Positions 48,301-60,300 of a DNA stretch of 64,000 bases are shown in pieces. This stretch comes from Siphonodentalium dalli (lineage: Eukaryota; Mollusca; Scaphopoda; Gadilida; Siphonodentaliidae): contig CP136065.1 of assembly GCA_032622095.1 (NCBI GenBank), positions 247,503,474-247,567,473 of the forward strand. Reading direction: 5' to 3'. Position 1 is the first letter of the stretch. Each line of letters starts with the position of its first letter. The position numbers were made by a program, and so were the translations under genes. The notes beneath the pieces are model-generated. The model saw only the letters and a list, made by a program, of their open reading frames with translations. It did not search any database and was not told where the DNA came from.

Positions 48301-51300
48301 AACAAGGCGATGCAAAGTCAATTTCTGTTTCTCAGGCCAAACAATTCTGCACTGGCACAGGATCTTTAATGCTGCACCAGTGCAGCTCCCGTCATGAAAG
48401 GGTTATCAAATCAGGTAAATTCTATGTTGATAAAGGGCCGTAACTAATGAAAAAAAATCATTGGATCAAATCTATATATATTCAAACTTATTACCTGTAT
48501 TTTTGTCTGAGGAACACACATACCAATATTTGTTCTGATCAAGTATAAATCCAAACTGAAGTTATCAGTTGGCAACCAAAATATTAACGATCCGTAGTCC
48601 GACTGATTACACAACACAACCGTTTTTTCAAGTGGCATATAAAACTGACCTTGTTGTTCTTCATAGGTTGTTGATGTTGATTTATTCACCTTTCTTGCTC
48701 TGTTTTGTCTGAAGAAATTAAATCTAAATTGAGGGGGCCAGGTTTATGAATACAAAATTTGTCAAAATTATTATTAAACATCTTCGGAAAGCTTAACTAA
48801 AATAAATTCCAAGGTATGTCCAGATAATAGGTTAGATTAGGTTCAAACTGCTAAGATATATATATATATATCGGTATCGGAAATCAGGCCGATTGTGTCG
48901 CTAAATAATTTGTAATCAGGTTTTTTCGTAATTGGCTCATCTCCATATAATAAGCCTTTCTATACTGAATGGATTCTCCCATTCAGTTATAAAAGTCTAA
49001 ATTGGGAGATACAGCGCTGTGGTTGTTTGGGGGCATATTTAGTAAGAACAGCATCACGGTTCACGACCACAGTACCGTATCACTCAATAACACACTACAA
49101 TCATTTACCATTTCTGTTTTTGAGTCAATCTGTTATCCTGAAGATTTTTGTTACCTTTTGAATTGTGCTTTGAGTCGATAAATTACCTTTTCTGCCTTTG
49201 AGTTCGCTCACTGAGCCTGAGAGGAGGAACAGGTCTGTTTCCGGCGGACTCCGGTCGTCTGTTAGCTGCATTATATAATGCTGGGTTTGGAACATTCTCT
49301 CTCACTTGACGATATGCATCAGCAGCTGAATTTACTGGTAATGACGTAATAATATTACTCCGATCGTTCTGACTCTGGGCTGCAGTTCGATTACCCATAA
49401 CTCCTTGCTCTCTGCCTTCCTGGGTATTCCGACCAGGAAACGGCGGAACTGTTGGTCGTAATGCGAAATCACTTCTCTGCACATTAGGACTAATAGTAGG
49501 AGCTGCTGTATTCGGAGCTCCATCGTACGTCGTATTCCGAACTGGGAATAGCGGAACTTTGGGTCTAAGAGTGAAATCGTTTCGTTGAACGTTTGGTACA
49601 TTTGGACTGATGGTTTGTGCGTTAGCCGACGTCGTCCCATCGTAAGGTGTAGACATTACTGGAAACGTAGCATTATTGAGTTGGGCTGGCATTCCCGTGT
49701 CGCTATGGTGATAGGTGAGATTTTGGTTGTCGAAGAGATTGAATAGTTGGTTGATTTGATGTTGAATACTTGTGATCTGAGACTGCTGCACGGACAGCTG
49801 TGGGTGACAGTTATTCATGAGAAGCATCTGTTGCTGCATCATGTCAGGCATCGTGTTACTCCGGCACGTCATACTCGGACTCATGGACACTCCTGTAATA
49901 TCAATAAGAAAATAATAATGAGACAAAATAAGGCCAAATAAAATATATTATTTCAGTCTCAGACATCGCCGCATTGAAATAAATGGCCGGCATTGGACGT
50001 CTTATTTCAATTTTTTATATTATGACCAAAAAAGGTTAAAAATGAAAAATAAATACAATTTTTCAAAATTATTTTGCTATGCTTTTAATATGTCCATATG
50101 TATTGAGTATTAATATTAACATACATGAACTCTTAACATATCTCTGTGATTGATAGATTGACTATCATATATATACATTGTGACATAGAACATTAAGTAG
50201 ATGACTACATGGAAGAAAATGATTAGCTGATCATCATAGTCTGGTGTACTAATTGGAACTCCAGAACAATTGAAAGGTACTGGTACTTCATGTCATGTGA
50301 TTTTATTTGTGTGGGGTATTGAAAGGTACTGGTACTTCGTGTCATGTGATTTTGTTTGTGTGGGGCATTGAAAGGTACTGGTACTTCGTGTCATGTGATT
50401 TTATTTGTGTGGGGTATTGAAAGGTACTGGTACATCATGTCATGTGATTTTATTTGTGTGGGGTATTGAAAGGTACTGGTACTTCATGTCATGTGATTTT
50501 GTTTGTGTGGGGTATTGAAAGGTACTGGTACTTCGTGTCATGTGATTTTGTTTGTGTGGGGTATTGAAAGGTACTGGTACTTCGTGTCATGTGATTTTAT
50601 TTGTGTGGGGTATTGAAAGGTACTGGTACTTCGTGTCATGTGATTTTGTTTGTGTGGGGTATTGAAAGGTACTGGTACTTCGTGTCATGTGATTTTGTTT
50701 GTGTGGGGCATTGAAAGGTACTGGTACTTCGTGTCATGTGATTTTGTTTGTGTGGGGTATTGAAAGGTACTGGTACTTCGTGTCATGTGATTTTGTTTGT
50801 GTGGGGTATTGAAAGGTACTGGTACTTCGTTTCATGTGATTTTGTTTGTGTGGGGTATTGAAAGGTACTGGTACTTCATGTCATGTGATTTTGTTTGTGT
50901 GGGGCATTGAAAGGTACTGGTACTTTGTGTCATGTGATTTTGTTTGTGTGGGGTATCCCATGGGTGAACTTATGGAAGGGAATAATTATTGTGAGGATAA
51001 TTCTAACCTGATGTATTGACAAGGTTTTGACTATAATTCTTACCTGAGGTATTGACATGGTCTTGACTATAATTCTAACCTGATGTATTGACAAGGTTTT
51101 GACTATAATTCTAACCTGAGGTATTGACATGGTCTTGACTATAATTCTAACCTGATGTATTGCTGTGGTTTTGACTATAATTCTAACCTGATGTATTGAC
51201 AAGGTTTTGACTATAATTCTTACCTGAGGTATTGACATGGTCTTGACTATAATTCTAACCTGATGTATTGACAAGGTTTTGACTATAATTCTTACCTGAG

Positions 51301-54300
51301 GTATTGACATGGTCTTGACTATAATTCTAACCTGATGTATTGACGTGGTTATGTATAATTTTAACCTGATGTATTGACGTGGTTATGTATAATTCTAACC
51401 TGATGTATTGATGTGGTTTTGGAAATATTCCTGGATGACCTTTTGCTCATTAAGTATCTTTTCACACATGGCTGCTGTACTCTGTAGCTGTCTCTTCGTC
51501 GACTCAGACTTGGAAACCTGGGTGGAAGTTTCACTCTGTTCGTTATCTCGTACTATCTGCTCCGCTGATCTATAGTTCTACAATGGAATAATTTACTCAT
51601 AAGTTAGGCCTCAGTGAGTGGTTCCAGATCAATTTAATGGCACTATTAATAGGCCTGTAACGATATGCTTGGTCATGATACGATACGTATCGCGATACGG
51701 GGCCAACGATACGATACGTATCGCGATACACAAAATTTGATCCCACGAGTAAATAGCTATTCAAGTTCAACACTCCAAATTTGCACAACTCTCAGATGTT
51801 ATCGTAGAAAGATGAAATATACTAATTTTAGTGAACAGTATATCATTTCACAGTTGGCAGTCAGTTGCTGGAGTTTCTGACTGAAAATGAACTTTTCTGA
51901 CAATATACTCAGATATAACTATTGACAAGTAGTCTAAGCACCCAGCGACAGTTCGCCATGCACCATTAAACTATATGCCTAATAATGGCACATGACGAAA
52001 TGTCGCTGGGCAGCTGGGCTCTTATACACTACTTTTTATTATGCTCATAGTTATATCTGAGTATATTGTCAGAAAAGCTAATTTTCAATCCGAAACTCAT
52101 GATGCAACAGTGATTCAAGTCTTATTTTTTAAATTCATTTTATATTTTAATCAACAGTAATTCAACACAACAATGTGACATTTAATAGTCACAACTCACA
52201 GTCTTAGCCAATTTAGAAAACACATCTTGGAGACGCAGCTGACCTGATGATTTGGGAACGCTAGATGGGCTCGCTGGGGTTGAGTTCGTCAAGTCTATAG
52301 CCTAGTCTAGAATGGACATGTTGGTCGTAACACCAGTCTTGTAACTTATGTAAGAGGTTGCCGTCGAACATAATTTGGATATCGTTTTAGTTCTGTCTGT
52401 CTTAATGCATCCATCCTCTTCAACGGTGTACGTCCCAAAACCTAAATACTGCCAGACTTTCGACCTGTAGGCCGCTGGCGGATTGACAAGTTTTATGCTT
52501 TGAGCAGACATCTGTCCACGGCCCACGTGTTGTTGTTGTTTTGCCACAGACGATATATCCAATATACTAGTATTTGATTGGTTGAAATCACAGCAGTTCA
52601 TCAAATTAAACCAATCGGAGCATGGCTTACAGTCTGTGGCTAGGTTACGGAGGTCAGTAATTTCACTTCCGCCAACGTTTGTGTCAAAGGTCAAAGTGCG
52701 AGCTCACAGAAACAAACGAAATTTACAGATTTACTTCCGATAACACTTCGTAAGCAATCACAGCTTACGGAAACGAACGAGGGGACCCGATTGACTTCGT
52801 AAGGTAACTGCATGATAATAGCGGAACTGTATCGTAGTGTATCGAAATTACAGTCAAATGAATCGCGTATAGAATCGTGAATGACGAATCGCGATGCATC
52901 GAAATCGCGATGAATCGTTACAGGCCTAACTATTAACCAAAATATTATATGATGATTTAGTTTCTCTGTTATGAAAAGTTCAATATGGAGCCATTTAATT
53001 AATAATAATTTTGTATCTGAATTTGGACATAATTATATGCGCTGAATTGACATTCTTAAAGGGGTACTGTACACTAAGATAGGCAATTGTTTTATTTACT
53101 CCCATTGAAATAACTTTCAAGTTAGATTGTGTTCGTGTTATATGAGTTTCGTATAAACCTAATTTAGCGAAGAAAATATTGATCTTGGAAACAAAAATAT
53201 TACGTTTTCAAACTACGCGCCATGTTTTTGACATTCACCGGAGAAGACGCAGGTCGCAGGAAGAACCGGAAGTTCATTACTCACAGCTTCGATTGATGCA
53301 TTCGATCTCTTCCAGCGAACAATCTCACTCCCTATATAATACTTGACGCGTTATGACTCTTGTTTCTTTCTCCTTTTTCCCCGAATCGGTTATAACGGGC
53401 CTTCTTTTGCAGGTAACATGTTTTGTTTGCAACTCAATAATGTTCGCGAATGGCCGTCGATAAAAGACACGCAACATATGCGATTTCAAGAACGGTAACT
53501 CGTAATGGCATAATTCTCCATTTTATGACTCCAGCCATAAATGAATTTATATTAAATAATTCAATTTTACTTTTACGATAGCCTGTTAACCGGAACGTTT
53601 TCAGTAGACATCGTCGACTCAAATTAGTTATTTTATAATATAATATTCATATTAGATCGCTATTGTCACTGGGAATTTATTGAAATTGGGGTACAGTACC
53701 CCTTTAAAACAGCACTGTATAGTTACATAATATATAATACGAACTAAGCTCCTGCAAATATTTCATTTCCGATGTAACTAAATAGACACCAATATTTGCA
53801 AACCGAATCGAATATCGAATGAAACATGTATCAAAGATTGGACAAGGCAAGAAAGTCCATGACTAAGCAGGACTAAGGGTAATTTTCATGCATGAAAGTT
53901 TGTCTTTGTCGCACAGATAACAGTGCAAAATAAGCGCATGACTCCATCGGAAACAGTGACCTTGATAAATATATAACCTCGTTGAAAATGATTTGTTGTT
54001 GCTACTGGCAGGGTGGTTCAATATAAGCTTTCGGATATATATTTTGTACACACTAATTGTGCCGGCATGTAGTAATATAGGTGTGTTAAATAACTTATTA
54101 TATGTCACTGTACTCCAAACAAATTTATTTTTAGATCAACTAGTTTGCAAATTAAGTAATGCCGTTTTATGTGGTTTATTGAGCAAATATATGTTGTTTG
54201 CGCAACACACTAACTTCCTAATCAGACATTATTAATCAGTGTTAGATTCAACCATGAGTGGAGCACATGGTTGTGAGATGATCCTTGCCCGTCTGTATAA

Positions 54301-57300
54301 ATTGTTCATTATTCCAGTTTATTGAAACCTAATGTAGATCATCGTCAGGTTGGCGCCTGAAAGTGTTCCGACTCCTACTTTTCATGGAACCTGCGATAGG
54401 TTTCCATCTACATGGGTAAAATTAATGCGGGATAGTAATGGAGATAGTAATGCTGATGGGGTCATTGTCACAAGGCTCCGGTCACATTCGTAGCCAGCTT
54501 TTTAAATCGATCACAAATGTAGCCAGCTTTTCTACGGCGATCACATTTGTAGCCAGCTTTTCATATTCATGCGAACCTCAAAGAACAAGATTAGGTTAGT
54601 CTCATTTTTCTGAGTTGATGAATGAAATACAACATAAATTTTAATTTGATATTAGTTCATCTAATAACCTGAGGTTTCCGATCCATGTCGTTAGATGCTC
54701 GAATTATATTCCAATATAAGTTGATAAACGAAGTCAGTTTTGGAGCATGACGTCGGCATTTTAGTCACGAACGAGATGACGTCATATTTCGCGCCATATA
54801 AAGCATGGAATTAGAAAAGCTGGCTACGAATGTGATCGCCGGCGAAAAGCTGGCTACATTTGTGATCGATTTAAAAAGCTGGCTACGAATGTGACCGAAG
54901 CCTTGTGACAATGACCCCATCGGTGTTAGTAATACAATAAAACATATTTACATTTGTCATATTCAAAGTTTTCAAACTAAAATTTTAGAACCAAATTCGA
55001 ATTGAATATTGGGACCTTAATTGAATAACGAATCAAACAATTAAATATTTGCAGGACCCTACTGTGAACATTTATCAACCACTAGAACATGTAATAAATG
55101 TTTTTTTTAAACAAACCTCTTGTTTCCTTCTGTTATTTTTCTTTCCTTTTGGTTTCGCGCCAGCATAGTTTCCATCATTCTGGACATTTATTTGTTTTGG
55201 GTTTGCTGAAATAATATGTAATTTATCATTAAACTATCGAATGAACACTGATTCTCTGACAGTACTCTCATCTAATTTAATCTGCTGCATTCAATTGAAA
55301 ACAAATGTTTGCCATCACAATTTTAGGAGTGCAACAGGTCTTCAAGTCCATATTTTATATCAATGTGCACATAATTAAACAATCTTTCCATTCATCCAAA
55401 ATATGTAGGGCTGCAATGAGACCTCGTTTAAAAATGACCATCATCTCGGTTCTAGCATTAAAGCAATACATTACTTCAATACGGATGCAATGTTCCTCAA
55501 CATAGTGGAAATAACTGTCAACTTAACATGACATGGTGGAGGTGACCATTATCGAAACGGAACTATGCCTCAGGTTCCACCAGCGATAAGTTGGGACCCC
55601 TTTGTGTTGGCCTGACATCCCTGTTTTGACTGAAGACATGCCTGTCGACCGGTGTGACGACCAGATAAATTGTCATATAAAAAAGCGATTTTATCTGTCT
55701 TGTTGCTTATAAAAGTATTTAATTAATAAATTGGCCACGCAAACGTTCCTTGCATTAAAATTTATTTTTGAGAACAAACGTCCTCATTAGTAGAGTCCTC
55801 GTTTAGTCAGTCAAGTCACTTATCTCTACATATTGGGTGCTAAAAATTTCTTGGAAAAGCGACCCAATGCTTGAATCTATTTGGCAATTCTGGAGGCTAC
55901 GAATTCGTAAATAAGTCAACTGAATATAAATCAATTAAACAGTGATTTATTTATAACATCATTTTGAATGGAAAACTACACCACGTCCGACAGACACTAG
56001 GAGTGGGAAAATAAAACAAAATTATTCAGATGTGAATGTAAATGAAACAAAATTAAAAGATATACTGCAATATATAGACTAAAGTAATTCAGAGTTGATA
56101 CACTTTTTCGGCGCAGTGATGGGAAATTTCAACGCGGTCCTCATCCATTTACAATGTGGTCACTATGCACCCTCAACATGTTGTAAACACAACAGCTGCA
56201 TTATGTTGACGTTACAACCACATGGCTGATGCCCGCGTTAAAAGGGACAGTTATTTTGAGAATATGTGTATACTATGCTTTTGAATGTACTATCACCAGT
56301 AAAGACATTGCACAGATGCTACGGTTTCTGATTACACTATCAACAAGTACTCTACACATACAGTAATGCTCTAAGTAATCAACCCCTTAACCACAGAAGA
56401 ATTATGGGTAACTTTTCAGGATTTAGTCGGAAATATGGCTTGTTGCCATTCATCGGAAAGCTCTCCCCGAGAGCTTTCCGATGAATGGCAACAAGCCATA
56501 TTTCCGACTAAATCCTGAAAAGTTACCCATAATTCTGCTGTGGTTAAGGGGTCGATTAATTAGGGCATTACACATACTTTGGTTTCGGAGTGAGCGTGGG
56601 AAGCTCTGGTTCTGGTTCCTCTTGCTGAGGAGTGATGTTTGCCTTGAACATCTCGCTCGCTCATGTCTCGCGTTGTCTTCTAAGCTGTAATTATTCCTCT
56701 GACGTGAACTCGCTTCCTCCTCTTCTTCTACTTGAACAATACCATCGCTAGGGAAACCTGTCAAAATATAATAACATTGCTAGGGAAACCAGTCATAGGT
56801 AACATCGCTAGGGAAACCAGTCATAGGTAACAATTGAAAGAAAATCCGGAGTTTGCTGGGTGCCCCTTGAATTTGGGAAAATCAGATCAATATATAAACT
56901 AGTATTTTCAGTTTTATTTCAATATGCCCGGTTTCAGTGATAAACAAATAACCAGACTTTAACCTTTCCATGACTTTAGCTTCCTGAAATTTTGCGAAAA
57001 CCCTGTGACAATGCATTCTCTTATATTTGCGAGTCTCCCATAGGGAGCCTCGCATATATTAAGAGAATACATTGGCCTAACAATATTTACCTGCACCTTG
57101 CAAGTTAGTACGTTCTCTTATATATGCGAGGCTCTCTACGGGAGACTCGCATATATAAGCGAATGTACTGGCACAGGATATTTAATGCTGCACCAGGGCA
57201 GCTCCCGTCATGAAAGATTGAAGATTGGATATTCATAGCGAAGGCCAAACAAAATTAATGTTCTGTTTCTCAGACATTGACCACCAAAGAAATATGGCCT

Positions 57301-60300
57301 GCTGGGTGCTTTTTATGGCCAACCAAAAACTAAAATTATTAATCATCCTGCCGTTCAGCTTCAGAACACACGTGCGCAATCTTTGTCCATTTAAACTTGT
57401 AATAGATATTTCCCTTTGTTATTTCTGATAATATATAAGTTTTCTTTTTGGTTTGTTTAAACTGTATGTATTTGGCTTATACAACAGATTGTTATATTAA
57501 AATTGCAATCACTTAACCCTTTTCTGACAGGAGCTGTACTGGTGCAGCATTAAATACCCTGTCCCAGTGCATTCTCTTATTTATTTGAGTCTCCCATAGG
57601 GAGCCTTGCAAGAGAATGCACTGGCTTACAAGGTCAAGGTAAATATTGTTAGACCAATGCATTCTCTTATATATGCGAGGCTGACTGTGGGAGACTTGCA
57701 TATACAAGAGTATGCATTGGCACAGGTTTTCGCAAAATTTCAAAAAGCTCCAGGCATGAAATGGTTAATCAAGAAAAGTCATTTTTCACACCAATCTGTT
57801 TTTTGTTGATAATTCGGGAATAAACATGAAAACCTGCCTGCTTGGAAATTTTGGTTGTCTGAAAAAGCATGGTTCAAATTGTCTCGACATGGTCTTACCA
57901 CCCACTAGTTAGATTTAAACAATATTTATTTCTTCCCCAAAAAACATTTAATTATGAAACATGTATGTATATAAGACTGGAATGGAGGAAGATTTGACAA
58001 CAAGCATCAGATTCTTATATATAACCATCTCCTCAGAAAATGACAAAGAAAAAAGAAAAGAATAGTGTATAGTGAGAAGTGAGAAGTGGAAGACAAGATT
58101 GAGTAAGAGGAAGAAAAACAGGGCATGATGAGAAGATTAATGAACTGATGAAAAAGAGTTAGGTGAGAAAAAATAAAAAATTAATACATGTATAGAAAAT
58201 TATCACTTCTCTTATGCACACGATATTGTTTAACGTAGGAAATATTAAAACTGCGAGTAGAGTGGAGTCACTAGATAGCCATGTACCACCTTTATATGGC
58301 TTTCAGTGCAGCATCGTGTTAGTGAAATGGTTACCACATTGTTAGCAATATCATTCTTGATTTATCTCTCTGAAAATAATCGAAATCAAGCAGCTCATTA
58401 TGAGTCAGAAACACAAGCGTCCAACAAAATTGGTTGCTAGTTAATTTTAAGGTTTGTGTTGCCTCAAATATAGTCTTGTTAAGTCTTTTGGGGAATGAAG
58501 TAGATCCTTTAAGTAGAAATCATATTTCCACAAATTTTGGGCTAATACAGAGACTATTTAATTTCGTATTGTTGAGTGCTTGGGGCGATAATGTAGCCCA
58601 CTAGTTTTAACCCTTTATCCAACATAACGGCCCTGTGCCAATGCATTCTCTTATATATGCGAGTCGACCATAGGTCGCCTCGCATATATAAGAGAATGCA
58701 TTGGCTTAACACATTAAAAATTATAAAATTGTTAAAGAATGTAAGAAACGAGAGGCCGATCACGATCGGCAGATGTTTAACCCATCCCTTGGCGATAGTA
58801 AATTGTTAAGATCAGAATCATAATCTTTTAATGTTGAATTATAGAGTATACTGTTATGATCTAAAGTAGTATATGACAAATGTACATAATAACCAGTAAT
58901 AACACAAATTATTGGAATGTATGAGTCAATATAGAAGGGTTAATATAACATCTAAACTCTAGAGCCTGTCACCACTATCATAGTGTGCGCAGTTCTATTC
59001 ATGTTGTTGCAAATTGCCATGTGAGATATCAAAATAATATAATTATTTATTTAATGGAAAAGGTTAAAAGACATGGAATGGGTAAAAGGGGTTAAATCAC
59101 CTATCTCTGCCCTGTTTGATCCAATGTAGTCCCATCATCCAAGGACTTAGAGAGCTCCATTGGTCTAGTTAAATCAATTCACCTGGCTAAGTTGTGGTTA
59201 AAAAGATAGCTAAATCAATTTATCCAATAATTCACTGTGTCTCTTATACAGACCTAACATATGAGGGCTATAAATAACTCTCAAAGCAATAAACTATATT
59301 GTCTTTTATCTTGCTCACAGAGAAGCAGGTATTCATTAATTGTAAGTTACTTGGGTTATAATCTGGATAATTCTTAGTTTAAAAAGGGCCATATCTCTGG
59401 TATAACAAATTGGATCTAACCCATATTCAAACTCGTTCTGTATTTTGAGTTGAGAAACTCACATACCAAATTTGGTTCCTATCAGATGAAAAGTGGTTGA
59501 TTTATCGAAGTACATGTATGTGTGAATCATATGTCAAAGGACCATAACACCATTAAAAAAAATCCGATCAAACCCATATTCGAAATCAATCTGTATGTTG
59601 GTCTGAGAAACTCATACACCAAATTTGGTTCCAATCAGATAAAAAATGTTTGAGTTATGGCAGAATTCATGAATTCTAAGTCGAAAAAGGGCCATAACTC
59701 CGTAAAAAAAACTCCGATCAAACCCATATTTGAACTCGATCTGTATTTTGGGTCGAGAAACTCACATACCAAATTTGGTTCCGATCAGATAAAAAATGTT
59801 TGAGTTATGGCAGAATTCATTAATTCTAAGTCGAAAAAGGGCCATAACTCCGTAATAAAAAGTCGGATCAAACCCATATTCGAACTCGATCTGTATTTTA
59901 GGCTGAAAACCCCATATACAAAATTTGGTTTTGATCAGGTAAAAAATGTTTGAGTTATCGCATTACACGTAAAGTGTCTACGGACGGACAGACAGACAGA
60001 CGGACGGACAGACGGACGGACGGACGGACGCACGACGAGTGGTCAATCCGGACAACGACACTATGTTTACCATACATGGTATGGGTAAACATAAAAATGG
60101 TAAAAAGTGTTAAAAAAAGATTTTTTTAGGCCAATGCATTCTCTTATATATGCGAGGCGACCTATGGTCGACTCGCATATATAAGAGAATGCATTGGCAC
60201 AGGGCATAACTGTAACTATCACAATGTGGTCAATGAGACGGTTCCAATGATATCCATATTTGTATGGTTTTATTGAGACAGACCGAAGATATTTTAGGCT

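Larger units (their letters stand above)
51650..52928 (-). mobile_element. hAT element, 1,279 bp, with broken transposase remnant
   Basis: TAGGCCTGTAACGATATGCT at the left and ATCGTTACAGGCCTA at the right, exact 8-bp duplications ACTATTAA (51642-51649, 52929-52936). Subterminal CGATACGTATCGCGATAC repeats. It holds the BED-like frame below and a nested foldback at 51884-52093. Lies in PCM1 intron 6-7. Confidence 0.92.

Noticed and set aside
50930-51310. 126-codon minus-strand frame with IPQVRIIVKTLS-type repeats
   Set aside because: A frame of the 36-bp donor repeat that differs from the PCM1 exon 7 frame; no start or domain.
52197-52302. SSGQLRLQDVFSKLAK segment as a PCM1 exon
   Set aside because: It lies inside the hAT element with exact target duplications, and the phase does not fit exons 6 and 7, which join perfectly without it.
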